A program made the translations under genes and the position numbers. From Hyphomicrobiales bacterium (GTDB lineage: Bacteria > Pseudomonadota > Alphaproteobacteria > Rhizobiales > UBA4765): a DNA stretch of 5,503 nt. Position 1 is the stretch's first letter, and each line of letters opens with the position of its first letter. Positions 1 to 5,503 of the stretch are shown here, piece after piece. Location: assembly GCA_027487195.1 (NCBI GenBank), contig JAIYEB010000374.1, positions 1 through 5,503 on the forward strand. Direction: 5' to 3'. The notes under the pieces were generated by a model, which was given only the letters and a program-made list of their open reading frames with translations, was not told the origin of the DNA and searched no databases.

Positions 1-546
1 CAGGAAGGGCTGTTCCTGCACTTCAAGACCATTGCAGACAGCGTTGGCATTCCGATCTTCATCTACAATATCCCCGCGCGCTCGTCGGTTGATATGAGCG
101 TCGAGACCATGGCGCGCCTGTCACGCCACCCGAACATCGTTGGGGTGAAGGATGCGACTGCAAACATTTCGCGGGTGTCCGAGCAGCGCCTTGCCTGTGG
201 CGCTGATTTCATCCAGCTCACGGGCGAAGACGCAACCGCGCTTGGTTTCAATGCCCATGGCGGCGTTGGCGCGATCTCTGTCACATCCAATGTGGCACCA
301 CGGCTTTGCGCCGAGTTCCAGGCCGCCTGCTTGTCGGGTGACTATGCCACGGCGCTGCGCCTGCAGGATCAGTTGATGCCGCTGCACAAGGCCATGTTCT
401 GCGAGCCATCGCCCGGCCCGGTGAAGGCCGGCCTAGAAATGCTTGGCAAGATGAGTTCTGAAGTGCGCCTGCCCGTGACACCTGCGACCGAGGCCGCGCG
501 CGCCCAGGTGCGCGCTGCGCTGGTCGGGGCTGGCCTCCTCAATTGA
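1..546 (+). CDS. dapA: 4-hydroxy-tetrahydrodipicolinate synthase DapA, 3' part (5' end outside window)
   Basis: Cytoplasmic class I aldolase-type enzyme that condenses pyruvate with L-aspartate-4-semialdehyde, the first committed step of the diaminopimelate/lysine pathway. Frame 1 is open from the first base to TGA at 544-546, giving 181 codons of a family usually near 290 residues, so roughly the first 110 residues are missing. Visible hallmarks are YNIPARSS, with the catalytic Tyr at 64-66 and the carboxylate-binding Arg two residues after the Pro; the Schiff-base Lys in GVKDAT at 148-150; and the GGVGAISVTSN loop near 259-291. The Tyr-to-Lys distance of 28 residues equals that of E. coli DapA (Tyr133-Lys161). 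The internal ATG at 94 lies downstream of the catalytic Tyr and is not the start. The stop overlaps the smpB start. Other members of the DapA/NanA superfamily are possible in principle, but the motifs and the smpB neighbour favour DapA. Confidence 0.95.
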   Translation, partial: QEGLFLHFKTIADSVGIPIFIYNIPARSSVDMSVETMARLSRHPNIVGVKDATANISRVSEQRLACGADFIQLTGEDATALGFNAHGGVGAISVTSNVAPRLCAEFQAACLSGDYATALRLQDQLMPLHKAMFCEPSPGPVKAGLEMLGKMSSEVRLPVTPATEAARAQVRAALVGAGLLN

Positions 547-1010
547 GCGAACGTCCGACCAAGCTGATCGCTGAAAATCGCCGCGCGCGTTTTGAATACG
601 CGATTGGCGACGTCATCGAGGCTGGTCTCGTGCTGCGCGGCACCGAGGTCAAGTCCATGCGCATGGGCAAGGCCAACATTGCGGAAAGCTATGCCGCCGA
701 GGAAGGTGGCGAACTCTGGCTCGTGAACGCCGATATCCCGGAGTATGGCAAGGCGCATGGGCAGCTCAATCATGAGCGCCGGCGCCCGAGAAAGCTCCTG
801 CTGCATCGCCGCCAGGTCAACAAGCTGATGGGTGCCATCCAGCGCGAGGGCATGACCGTCGTGCCGCTCAAGCTTTATTTCAATACGGATGGACGCGCGA
901 AGATCGAGCTTGCGCTGGCCAAGGGCAAGAAGCTCCACGACAAGCGCGAAACCGAAAAGAAGCGGGACTGGCAGCGCGACAAGGCTCGGTTGATGCGCGA
1001 CCGCGGCTAG
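543..1010 (+). CDS. smpB: SsrA (tmRNA)-binding protein SmpB
   Basis: Small basic cytoplasmic protein that binds the tRNA-like domain of tmRNA and brings it to stalled ribosomes for trans-translation. The 155 residues match the usual family length. Family motifs appear in order: the N-terminal AENRRARFEY (about 10-19), GLVLRGTEVKSMR (about 28-40), RPRKLLLHRRQ (about 81-91), the MTVVPLKLY strand (about 104-112) and AKIELALAKGKKLHDKR (about 119-135). The Lys/Arg-rich C-terminal tail ends DKARLMRDRG and is expected to form a helix in the mRNA channel. The start is TTG at 543-545. It is chosen because it gives the conserved N-terminus, and because no ATG or GTG in this frame lies close upstream. 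The TTG shares four bases (TTGA) with the dapA stop, and only a weak G-rich stretch (525-529) precedes it, so translation is probably coupled to dapA. No convincing terminator follows. Confidence 0.97.
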   Translation: MSERPTKLIAENRRARFEYAIGDVIEAGLVLRGTEVKSMRMGKANIAESYAAEEGGELWLVNADIPEYGKAHGQLNHERRRPRKLLLHRRQVNKLMGAIQREGMTVVPLKLYFNTDGRAKIELALAKGKKLHDKRETEKKRDWQRDKARLMRDRG

Positions 1011-1036
1011 CGGCAGGGCCATCTCTGCAACCATTA

Positions 1037-1103
1037 AGCCCGCGATGGCAAAATTATTTGAAGCTTGTAACATTTCTTGTGCATCGGACGCTTGACGCGG
1101 GCT
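1037..1103. repeat. 8-bp inverted repeat, AGCCCGCG / CGCGGGCT
   Basis: AGCCCGCG at 1037-1044 is the exact reverse complement of CGCGGGCT at 1096-1103, with 51 bp between the arms. The right arm overlaps the end of the CTTGAC -35-like element. It could be a pair of protein-binding half-sites or a long-range RNA stem. However, an 8-bp match within a 166-bp GC-rich stretch is not rare by chance, and the arms do not extend in either direction. Confidence 0.15.
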
Positions 1104-1120
1104 CGTGTTCGTCGCCGAAT
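1091..1120 (+). promoter_or_regulatory. Candidate promoter for the ABC transporter operon (weak)
   Basis: The 166 bp between smpB and the binding-protein gene (1011-1176) contain no gene and are the natural place for the transporter promoter. CTTGAC at 1091-1096 equals the -35 consensus known for alphaproteobacterial housekeeping promoters. At a 16-18 bp spacing there is only CCGAAT (1115-1120) or close variants, which is a poor -10 element. The AT-rich patch at 1050-1060 and TTTAGTAC at 1132-1139 did not give a better pair. The position is plausible, but the element is not proven. Confidence 0.22.
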
Positions 1121-1139
1121 GCGCGCATCGGTTTAGTAC

Positions 1140-1152
1140 GGGCCCAAGGCCC
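1140..1152 (+). other. Small leader hairpin upstream of the binding-protein RBS
   Basis: GGGCC (1140-1144), CAA loop and GGCCC (1148-1152) form a perfect 5-bp GC-only stem, ending 11 nt before the Shine-Dalgarno sequence. If transcribed, it would fold in the 5' leader of the binding-protein mRNA, where it could protect the 5' region or influence ribosome access. It is short, and its function is unknown. Confidence 0.25.
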
Positions 1153-1163
1153 CAATGACGATC

Positions 1164-1170
1164 AAGGGAG
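1164..1170 (+). promoter_or_regulatory. Strong ribosome binding site of the binding-protein gene
   Basis: AAGGGAG lies 6 nt upstream of the ATG at 1177 and is complementary to the 3' end of 16S rRNA. It is clearly better than the sites in front of smpB and livH, which fits a protein that must be abundant, and it supports the chosen start. Confidence 0.75.
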
Positions 1171-1176
1171 AGCTTC

Positions 1177-2355
1177 ATGAAGAGACGTGATTTTCTGGTC
1201 GGCTCGGCAGTTGGCGCTGCTGCGCTTGCTGCACCAAGCCTCGTGCGTGCCCAGGCTCCGCTCCGGATGGGGCTCATCACGACGCTGACAGGCCCCGGCG
1301 GCTATCTCGGCGCTGATATCCGCGACGCGATGTTGCTCGCTATCGAACAGGGCAACGGTCGTCTTGGTGGCATTGCGGTTCAGCCCGTCGTCGAGGACGA
1401 TGCGCTTCGCCCCGGCCAGGGCAAGACGATTGCCGAGCGCATGCTGCGCACCGATGGGATCCGCCTGTTCACAGGCATTGTGTTCTCCAACGTTCTGGGC
1501 GCCGTTGCGCCGGATGTGCTCGATGGCGGCGGCATTTATGTCTCGCCCAACGCCGGCCCTTCGAACTTCGCCGGTCGTGAATGCCACCGCAACTTCTTCG
1601 CAGTGGCCTGGCAGAATGATGCGCTCCATGAATCAGCCGGGCGGTCGGCCACAGAGCTTGGCTACAACCGCGCCTTCATCCTGTCGCCGAACTACCAGGC
1701 CGGCCAGGACGCGCTCAACGGCTTCAAGCGCATGTTCCGCGGCACAATCGTCGGCGAGCAGTTCACGCGTCTGGATCAAACCGACTATGCCGCCGAAATG
1801 GCTGCAATCCGCGCTGCAAACCCGGATGTGGTGTTCCAGTTCCACCCCGGTGGCCTTGGCATTGCCTTCATCCGGCAATACCAGCAGGCAGGCCTTCTTG
1901 GCCGCATCCCGATGGTCGTCGCAGCCCCGTCGATGGATCACACCATCATGAACTCTGTGGGCGATGCGGCCCTTGGGGTGAACCTCACCACCCATTGGAA
2001 TGTCGACTTCGAGAATCCCGGCTCGCAGGCCTTCGTTGCAGCGTTCCGCGCGAAGTATAACCGCACGCCGACGTTCTATGCCGGCCAGGCCTGGGACACC
2101 GCGCTCGCCATTGGCGCAGCGCTTCGCCAGACCAACGGCAACGTGACGGACACGAACGCCTTCCGCACGGCGATGCTGCGCGCTGACTTCCAGTCGATTC
2201 GTGGTCCGTTCCGGTTTGGTCCGAACCAGTTCCCGGTCCAGGATTGGTGGTCAGCCCAGGTTGTGCGCAACGCCGCCGGCCAGCTTGAGATCAAGACCGG
2301 TCGCAAGATCCTGGAGAACCACTCCGACAGCTACGCAGCATCCTGCCGCATCTAG
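1177..2355 (+). CDS. Periplasmic substrate-binding protein of a HAAT/Liv-type ABC importer (type I fold, Tat signal)
   Basis: Captures the transported solute in the periplasm and delivers it to the LivHM channel. It is 392 residues long, a usual size. The N-terminus KRRDFLVG followed by an Ala-rich stretch is a twin-arginine (Tat) signal, with likely cleavage after Ala25 (VRA). The mature part starts with MGLITTLTGP (31-40), the first strand and ligand loop of the Peripla_BP_6/LivJ family. SPNAGPS (123-129) occupies the usual ligand-contact loop of the N-terminal lobe, and NYQAG, TDYAAE and the FYAGQAWDTALA region follow as expected for this fold. The only cysteines are Cys136 and Cys390, three residues from the end; they may form a disulfide. 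The ATG is supported by a good ribosome binding site and the intact signal. The ligand is unknown: the loop differs from classical LivJ, and from memory the sequence resembles binding proteins found near aromatic-acid genes, so branched-chain amino acids should not be assumed. It heads the transporter operon. Confidence 0.93.
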   Translation: MKRRDFLVGSAVGAAALAAPSLVRAQAPLRMGLITTLTGPGGYLGADIRDAMLLAIEQGNGRLGGIAVQPVVEDDALRPGQGKTIAERMLRTDGIRLFTGIVFSNVLGAVAPDVLDGGGIYVSPNAGPSNFAGRECHRNFFAVAWQNDALHESAGRSATELGYNRAFILSPNYQAGQDALNGFKRMFRGTIVGEQFTRLDQTDYAAEMAAIRAANPDVVFQFHPGGLGIAFIRQYQQAGLLGRIPMVVAAPSMDHTIMNSVGDAALGVNLTTHWNVDFENPGSQAFVAAFRAKYNRTPTFYAGQAWDTALAIGAALRQTNGNVTDTNAFRTAMLRADFQSIRGPFRFGPNQFPVQDWWSAQVVRNAAGQLEIKTGRKILENHSDSYAASCRI

Positions 2356-2363
2356 AAACCAGC

Positions 2364-2394
2364 GTGGCGCCCTCCGGTTTTCCGGGGGCGCCAC
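2364..2394 (+). terminator. Strong intercistronic hairpin (attenuating terminator or mRNA stabiliser)
   Basis: GTGGCGCCC (2364-2372) pairs with GGGCGCCAC (2386-2394). Above it, CCGG (2374-2377) pairs with CCGG (2382-2385), closing a TTTT loop (2378-2381), with T2373 bulged. That makes 13 base pairs, almost all GC, starting 8 nt after the binding-protein stop. The downstream sequence ATCTTCGCC has only a few T residues, so full intrinsic termination is doubtful. Such structures between a binding-protein gene and its permease genes commonly protect the upstream mRNA from 3' decay and reduce downstream transcription. The remaining bases to livH (2395-2450) hold no other clear signal apart from an ATG-TGA pair at 2433-2438. 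Confidence 0.75.
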
Positions 2395-2450
2395 ATCTTC
2401 GCCGAGCGCAGCTAGAGCTGCCAAGAAACCGTATGTGAGCCCGATCCGGC

Positions 2451-3371
2451 GTGACCGTCTTCGTTCTTGAACAGCTTCTCAATGGCCTGCAGCTCGGCGT
2501 GACGCTGTTCCTGCTTGCAGCAGGGCTGACGCTGATTTTCGGGATCATGGGCATCATCAATCTGGCCCATGGCTCGCTCTACATGATCGGGGCCTATGCA
2601 GCCGCGCTGGTGGCGCGCGAGACCGGCTCGTGGCTTCTCGCTGTTCCAGCCGGCCTCCTGGCCGCGGGCGCTGCGGGCATGCTGATCGAAATGGTGATCA
2701 TGCGCAGGCTCTATGACCGCGATCACCTCGATCAGGTGCTGGCCACCTACGGGCTGATCCTGTTCTGCAATGAGCTTGTGACGCTGCTCGTTGGGCGTCA
2801 GCCGATGTTTGTCGGGATTCCGCCTGGTCTTGCGGGGGCCATCGAGCTCATTCCCGGCGTGCCCTATTCGATCTACCGCCTGTCGATCATCGGGTTTGGC
2901 CTGGCGCTGGCGGTCGGTCTGTACCTGCTTATCCAGAAAACCCGGCTTGGAATGCTGATCAGGGCGGGAGCGACAAACCGGGATACGGTTCGCGCGCTGG
3001 GTGTCGATATCCGCCTGCTTTACACGCTGGTTTTTGGTCTTGGCGCGCTTCTCGCGGGCTTTGCCGGGATCATGATGGGGCCGCTCCTGTCGGTTCAGGT
3101 CGGTATGGGCGAGCAGATCCTGATCATGACCTTTGTCGTGGTCGTCGTTGGCGGGGTTGGCTCGATCCGCGGCGCGTTCTTCGGCGCGATCATCGTTGGC
3201 ATTGTCGACACCATGCTGCGCGGGTTCATGCCCGGCTGGATGCGCGGCATAATCAGCGACACCGCGCAGGCTGATGCGCTGTCAGCCGGCCTCTCGTCCA
3301 TGGGCGTCTATCTCCTGATGGCGCTGGTTCTCCTGTTCAGGCCGCAAGGCCTGTTTCCGGCGCGGACATGA
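2451..3371 (+). CDS. livH: Branched-chain amino acid-type ABC transporter permease, LivH family
   Basis: One of the two inner-membrane subunits that form the import channel. It has 306 residues, typical for LivH, with very hydrophobic segments throughout. The opening EQLLNGLQLG and the GLTLIFGIMGIINLAHGS block (25-42) are LivH hallmarks. The cytoplasmic coupling loop that contacts the ATPase is at about 167-187 and includes RAGATNRDTVRALGVD. A long hydrophobic VVVVVGGVGSIRGAFFGA stretch and the ending LLFRPQGLF are also typical. The start is GTG at 2451: an in-frame TGA at 2436-2438 excludes anything much longer, and later starts would cut the first membrane helix. No good Shine-Dalgarno sequence precedes it. 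The stop overlaps the livM start by 4 nt (ATGA), which suggests translational coupling. The substrate follows that of the upstream binding protein and is unknown. Confidence 0.94.
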   Translation: MTVFVLEQLLNGLQLGVTLFLLAAGLTLIFGIMGIINLAHGSLYMIGAYAAALVARETGSWLLAVPAGLLAAGAAGMLIEMVIMRRLYDRDHLDQVLATYGLILFCNELVTLLVGRQPMFVGIPPGLAGAIELIPGVPYSIYRLSIIGFGLALAVGLYLLIQKTRLGMLIRAGATNRDTVRALGVDIRLLYTLVFGLGALLAGFAGIMMGPLLSVQVGMGEQILIMTFVVVVVGGVGSIRGAFFGAIIVGIVDTMLRGFMPGWMRGIISDTAQADALSAGLSSMGVYLLMALVLLFRPQGLFPART

Positions 3372-4351
3372 CGCGCCAAAACGTCTCGATTGTGTTGATC
3401 GTTGTTCTCGGCGCGCTGTTGCTGGCGGTGCCCGCGCTTGCGGCCGCGCTTGGCAATCCTGCGCTGGTTGGGCTTGCAACCCGCGTTTTGATCTATGCCA
3501 TTGCGGCTGCGAGCCTCAATCTCGTTTTGGGCTATGGCGGCATGGTCTCCTTTGGCCACGCAGCCTTTCTGGGCGTCGGCGGCTATGTCGTCGGCATCCT
3601 GTTTCACCATTTCCGGTTCTCCGAGCCCTTGTTCGGCGTGATTGCAGGCTCTGACCAGCTGCTTGTTGTGTTGCCGGCGGCGGTCCTGATCACGGGCATT
3701 CTGGCCGCTGGCATTGGCGCCCTTGCGCTGCGCACGAGTGGCGTCCAGTTCATCATGATCACGCTGGCCTTTGCGCAGATGCTCTACTTCTTCTTCATCG
3801 CGCTCAAGACCTATGGCGGCGATGATGGCCTGGTGATCCGGCGCAGAAGTGCCTTGTTTGACCTCGATATGCGCGATGATCGCACGTTCTTCTACGTCGT
3901 TCTCGGCTTTGCCGTGACCTTCTTTGCGATCTACGCAACCGTGATCCGTTCGCGCTTCGGGCTGCTGCTTGGTGCCATCCGGCAAAACGAGAGCCGCGTC
4001 GCAGCGGTTGGCATTGCACCCTATCGCTACAAGCTCGCGGCTTTTGTGATCTCAGGGATGGGCGCAGGGCTCGCGGGCGCGTTGCTTGCAAACTACCAAC
4101 GCTTTGTCTCGCCGGACATGCTGCACTGGACCAAGTCTGGCGAGCTGATGATGATGGTCATCCTCGGCGGGGCAGGGACCTTGTTTGGCCCGCTCTTTGG
4201 CGCTGCAGCACTGATTTCGCTTGAGACCTATCTGACCCAATGGACCGAGCGCTGGATGCTCATTCTGGGTCCTGTGCTCATCCTCATCGTGCTGTTTATG
4301 CGCGGCGGGATTGCGGGCCTCATCGATCAGCTGCTTCGGAGGCTGAAATGA
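3368..4351 (+). CDS. livM: Branched-chain amino acid-type ABC transporter permease, LivM family
   Basis: Second inner-membrane channel subunit, pairing with LivH. It has 327 residues, within the usual range for LivM, with about eight or nine hydrophobic helices. The family block GYGGMVSFGHAAFLGVGGY is at 55-73. LRTSGVQFIMITLAFAQM (121-138) and the YGGDDGL loop (149-155) follow, then the cytoplasmic ATPase-coupling loop GLLLGAIRQNESRVAAVGI (198-216). The ending has the usual hydrophobic helix and MRGGIAGL. The start ATG (3368) overlaps the livH stop as ATGA, and its own stop (4349-4351) overlaps the livG start the same way. There is no strong ribosome binding site before it, so it probably depends on reinitiation by ribosomes finishing livH. 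No N-terminal extension or fusion is present. Confidence 0.94.
   Translation: MTRQNVSIVLIVVLGALLLAVPALAAALGNPALVGLATRVLIYAIAAASLNLVLGYGGMVSFGHAAFLGVGGYVVGILFHHFRFSEPLFGVIAGSDQLLVVLPAAVLITGILAAGIGALALRTSGVQFIMITLAFAQMLYFFFIALKTYGGDDGLVIRRRSALFDLDMRDDRTFFYVVLGFAVTFFAIYATVIRSRFGLLLGAIRQNESRVAAVGIAPYRYKLAAFVISGMGAGLAGALLANYQRFVSPDMLHWTKSGELMMMVILGGAGTLFGPLFGAAALISLETYLTQWTERWMLILGPVLILIVLFMRGGIAGLIDQLLRRLK
4338..4342 (+). promoter_or_regulatory. Ribosome binding site that fixes the livG start
   Basis: GGAGG within the last codons of livM lies 5 nt before the ATG at 4348. It supports that codon over an upstream in-frame ATG at 4240, which would add 36 residues translated from the livM coding region and unlike any ABC ATPase. 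Confidence 0.8.
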
Positions 4352-5097
4352 GCACGCTTCTTGAGGTGCGCGGGCTCGTCAAGCGGTTCGGGGGCCTCGT
4401 CGCAACGGATCATCTTAATCTCGACGTGCGCTCAGGCGAGATCCACGCGTTGATCGGGCCAAACGGGGCCGGCAAGACGACCGTCATCAATCAGCTCTTT
4501 GGCGATTTTGCGCCAGATGAGGGCGACATCACGTTCGACGGGGCGTCCCTGCTCGGGCTGCCAACGCCGGCACGGGTTCAGCGCGGCCTCGGCCGCACCT
4601 TTCAGATCACACGGCTGTTGCCGGACTTTACCGCGCTTGAGCATCTGCTTCTCGCCGTCCAGGCCCATCAGGGCCATTGCTTCCGGTTCTTCAGGCCAGC
4701 GCGCAGCGATCCACGCTTGCTTTCGCCAGCGCGCGAGGCGCTGGCGCGTGTCGATCTGGCTGACCGGGCCGACATCAAGGTCTCCGCGCTCTCGCATGGC
4801 GAGCGAAAGGAGCTGGAGCTTGCGATTGCGCTGGCGCTTCATCCCAAGCTCCTGTTGCTCGACGAGCCAATGGCAGGCCTTGGCGCGTCCGAGACCGAGG
4901 GCATGGTGCGCCTGCTTGAAAGCTTGCGCGGCGAGGTCACCATGCTCCTCGTTGAACATGACATGGACGCGGTGTTCGCGCTGGCTGACCGGATCACGGT
5001 GCTTGTCTACGGCAAGGCCATTGCGTCCGGCACGTCGGACGAGATCCAGGCAAACCCCGAGGTGAAGATCGCCTATCTGGGCGAGGGGGACGCGTAA
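4348..5097 (+). CDS. livG: ABC transporter ATP-binding protein, LivG family
   Basis: Cytoplasmic ATPase subunit that energises import with LivF. It has 249 residues, normal for LivG. Motifs in order: Walker A GPNGAGKT (37-44), Q-loop Gln86 in GRTFQ, signature LSHGE (148-152, a tolerated variant of LSGGQ), Walker B LLLLDEP (168-174) with catalytic Glu173, the D-loop region MAGLGASE (175-182) and switch His204 in VEHDM. The tail, with GTSDEI, NPEVKIAYLGE and related residues, is characteristic of LivG rather than of generic ABC ATPases. All catalytic residues are present, so the protein should be active. The start ATG overlaps the livM stop (ATGA) and has GGAGG upstream. The TAA stop shares one base with the livF start. 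Confidence 0.95.
   Translation: MSTLLEVRGLVKRFGGLVATDHLNLDVRSGEIHALIGPNGAGKTTVINQLFGDFAPDEGDITFDGASLLGLPTPARVQRGLGRTFQITRLLPDFTALEHLLLAVQAHQGHCFRFFRPARSDPRLLSPAREALARVDLADRADIKVSALSHGERKELELAIALALHPKLLLLDEPMAGLGASETEGMVRLLESLRGEVTMLLVEHDMDAVFALADRITVLVYGKAIASGTSDEIQANPEVKIAYLGEGDA
5083..5090 (+). promoter_or_regulatory. Ribosome binding site of livF
   Basis: GAGGGGGA at the end of livG lies 6 nt before the livF ATG at 5097. Together with the TAATG stop/start junction, it supports both independent initiation and coupling at this start. Confidence 0.7.
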
Positions 5098-5503
5098 TGC
5101 TGGAAGTCACCGGCCTTCAGTCTGCCTATGGCCCAAGCCAGGTGCTGTTTGATGTGACGCTGACGATCGGCGAGGGCGAGGTCGTCACGCTGCTCGGTCG
5201 AAACGGCATGGGCAAGACGACGACGATTCGCACGATCATGGGGCTCAACAAGCCGCGCGGCGGGCGGGTGGTGTTTGACGGCGTTGACGTGACCGGCGAG
5301 CCGCCCGAGCGGATTGCACGGCGCGGCATTGGCCTTGTGCCCGAGGGACGTCAGGTGTTTCCGACACTGACGGTGCGCGAAAACCTGATCGCAACGGCTG
5401 CCAATCGGCTGAAGCGCGCGGACCCGTGGACGCTGCAACGGGTTGTCGAACTGTTCCCAAGGCTTGGCGAGCGGCAAAACCAGTTGGCCCGCACGCTGTC
5501 AGG
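5097..5503 (+). CDS. livF: ABC transporter ATP-binding protein, LivF family, 5' part (3' end outside window)
   Basis: Second ATPase subunit of the importer. The reading frame is open from ATG at 5097 to the window end, giving 135 complete codons plus two bases, a little over half of a family usually near 235 residues. It begins MLEVTGLQSAYGPSQVL, typical of LivF. Walker A is GRNGMGKT (34-41), where the Asn-Gly-Met form is a LivF trait. The Q-loop region reads GLVPEGRQVFPTLTVRENL, the clearest LivF hallmark. The window stops at ARTLSG, within the expected LSGG signature, so Walker B and the switch His are not visible and completeness cannot be judged. The start shares one base with the livG stop (TAATG) and has a good ribosome binding site. 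Confidence 0.95.
   Translation, partial: MLEVTGLQSAYGPSQVLFDVTLTIGEGEVVTLLGRNGMGKTTTIRTIMGLNKPRGGRVVFDGVDVTGEPPERIARRGIGLVPEGRQVFPTLTVRENLIATAANRLKRADPWTLQRVVELFPRLGERQNQLARTLS

Noticed and set aside
1018..1049. Possible smpB terminator: GCCATC (1018-1023) pairing with GATGGC (1044-1049)
   Set aside because: Only 6 bp with a 20-nt loop, followed by an A-rich sequence rather than a T-tract. It does not look like an intrinsic terminator.
1047..1062. TGGCA-like and TTGAA elements resembling a sigma-54 promoter
   Set aside because: The spacing is one base too long and the essential GC of the -12 element is GA.
1081..1131. Direct repeat GCATCGG at 1081-1087 and 1125-1131
   Set aside because: A 7-bp repeat is expected by chance in a stretch of this size, and flanking bases do not match.
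369..1280. Long minus-strand reading frame (303 codons) across dapA, smpB and the intergenic region
   Set aside because: It is a shadow of GC-rich coding sequence on the + strand. It spans two genes with clear family motifs, and its translation resembles no known family.
3308..3985. Minus-strand reading frame (225 codons) opposite livM
   Set aside because: The translation is rich in Asp, Glu, Gln, Arg and Asn, as expected from the antisense of a hydrophobic membrane protein. The + strand gene is unambiguous.
4240..4347. N-terminal extension of LivG from an upstream in-frame ATG
   Set aside because: It lies wholly inside livM, lacks similarity to ABC ATPases, and the ATG at 4348 has GGAGG and the typical LivG N-terminus.
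1..5503. Search for CRISPR arrays, insertion sequences, tRNA/rRNA genes, toxin-antitoxin or defence genes
   Set aside because: None seen. The window is almost fully occupied by six recognisable protein-family members plus SmpB, with only two short gaps, and no terminal repeats, transposase motifs or cloverleaf sequences were noticed.

Overview
The window looks like a piece of a high-G+C alphaproteobacterial chromosome, most likely Hyphomicrobiales (Rhizobiales) or a relative. The reasons are the codon use (strong G/C at third positions), the dapA-smpB gene pair and the style of the transporter proteins. This is a judgement from reading the sequence; no database search was possible. All genes lie on the + strand and both ends of the window cut genes.

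Layout. Positions 1-546 hold the 3' part of dapA (4-hydroxy-tetrahydrodipicolinate synthase, lysine/diaminopimelate synthesis). It overlaps smpB (543-1010, tmRNA-binding protein of trans-translation), which begins at a TTG codon inside the dapA stop region. A 166-bp intergenic stretch (1011-1176) follows and probably carries the promoter of the next operon, although only a -35-like element and a good ribosome binding site are visible.

From 1177 to the end lies a five-gene HAAT-type (LivJHMGF-like) ABC importer: a Tat-signal-bearing periplasmic substrate-binding protein (1177-2355), permeases LivH (2451-3371) and LivM (3368-4351), and ATPases LivG (4348-5097) and LivF (5097 onward, cut by the window end just before the end of its signature motif). 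The last four genes overlap by 4, 4 and 1 nt, so they are probably translationally coupled. The binding protein is separated from livH by 95 nt that contain a strong GC-rich hairpin (2364-2394). This probably lets the binding protein be made in excess over the membrane complex.

How it works together: the binding protein captures a small solute in the periplasm, LivH and LivM form the membrane channel, and LivG and LivF power import by hydrolysing ATP. The true substrate cannot be read from the sequence. The family includes branched-chain amino acid importers, but also importers of aromatic acids, amides and other compounds.

I do not see an undescribed system here. The points worth a second look are mostly regulatory: the intercistronic hairpin, the TTG start of smpB, an AUG-UGA start-stop pair before livH, and the unassigned ligand and possible disulfide of the binding protein.
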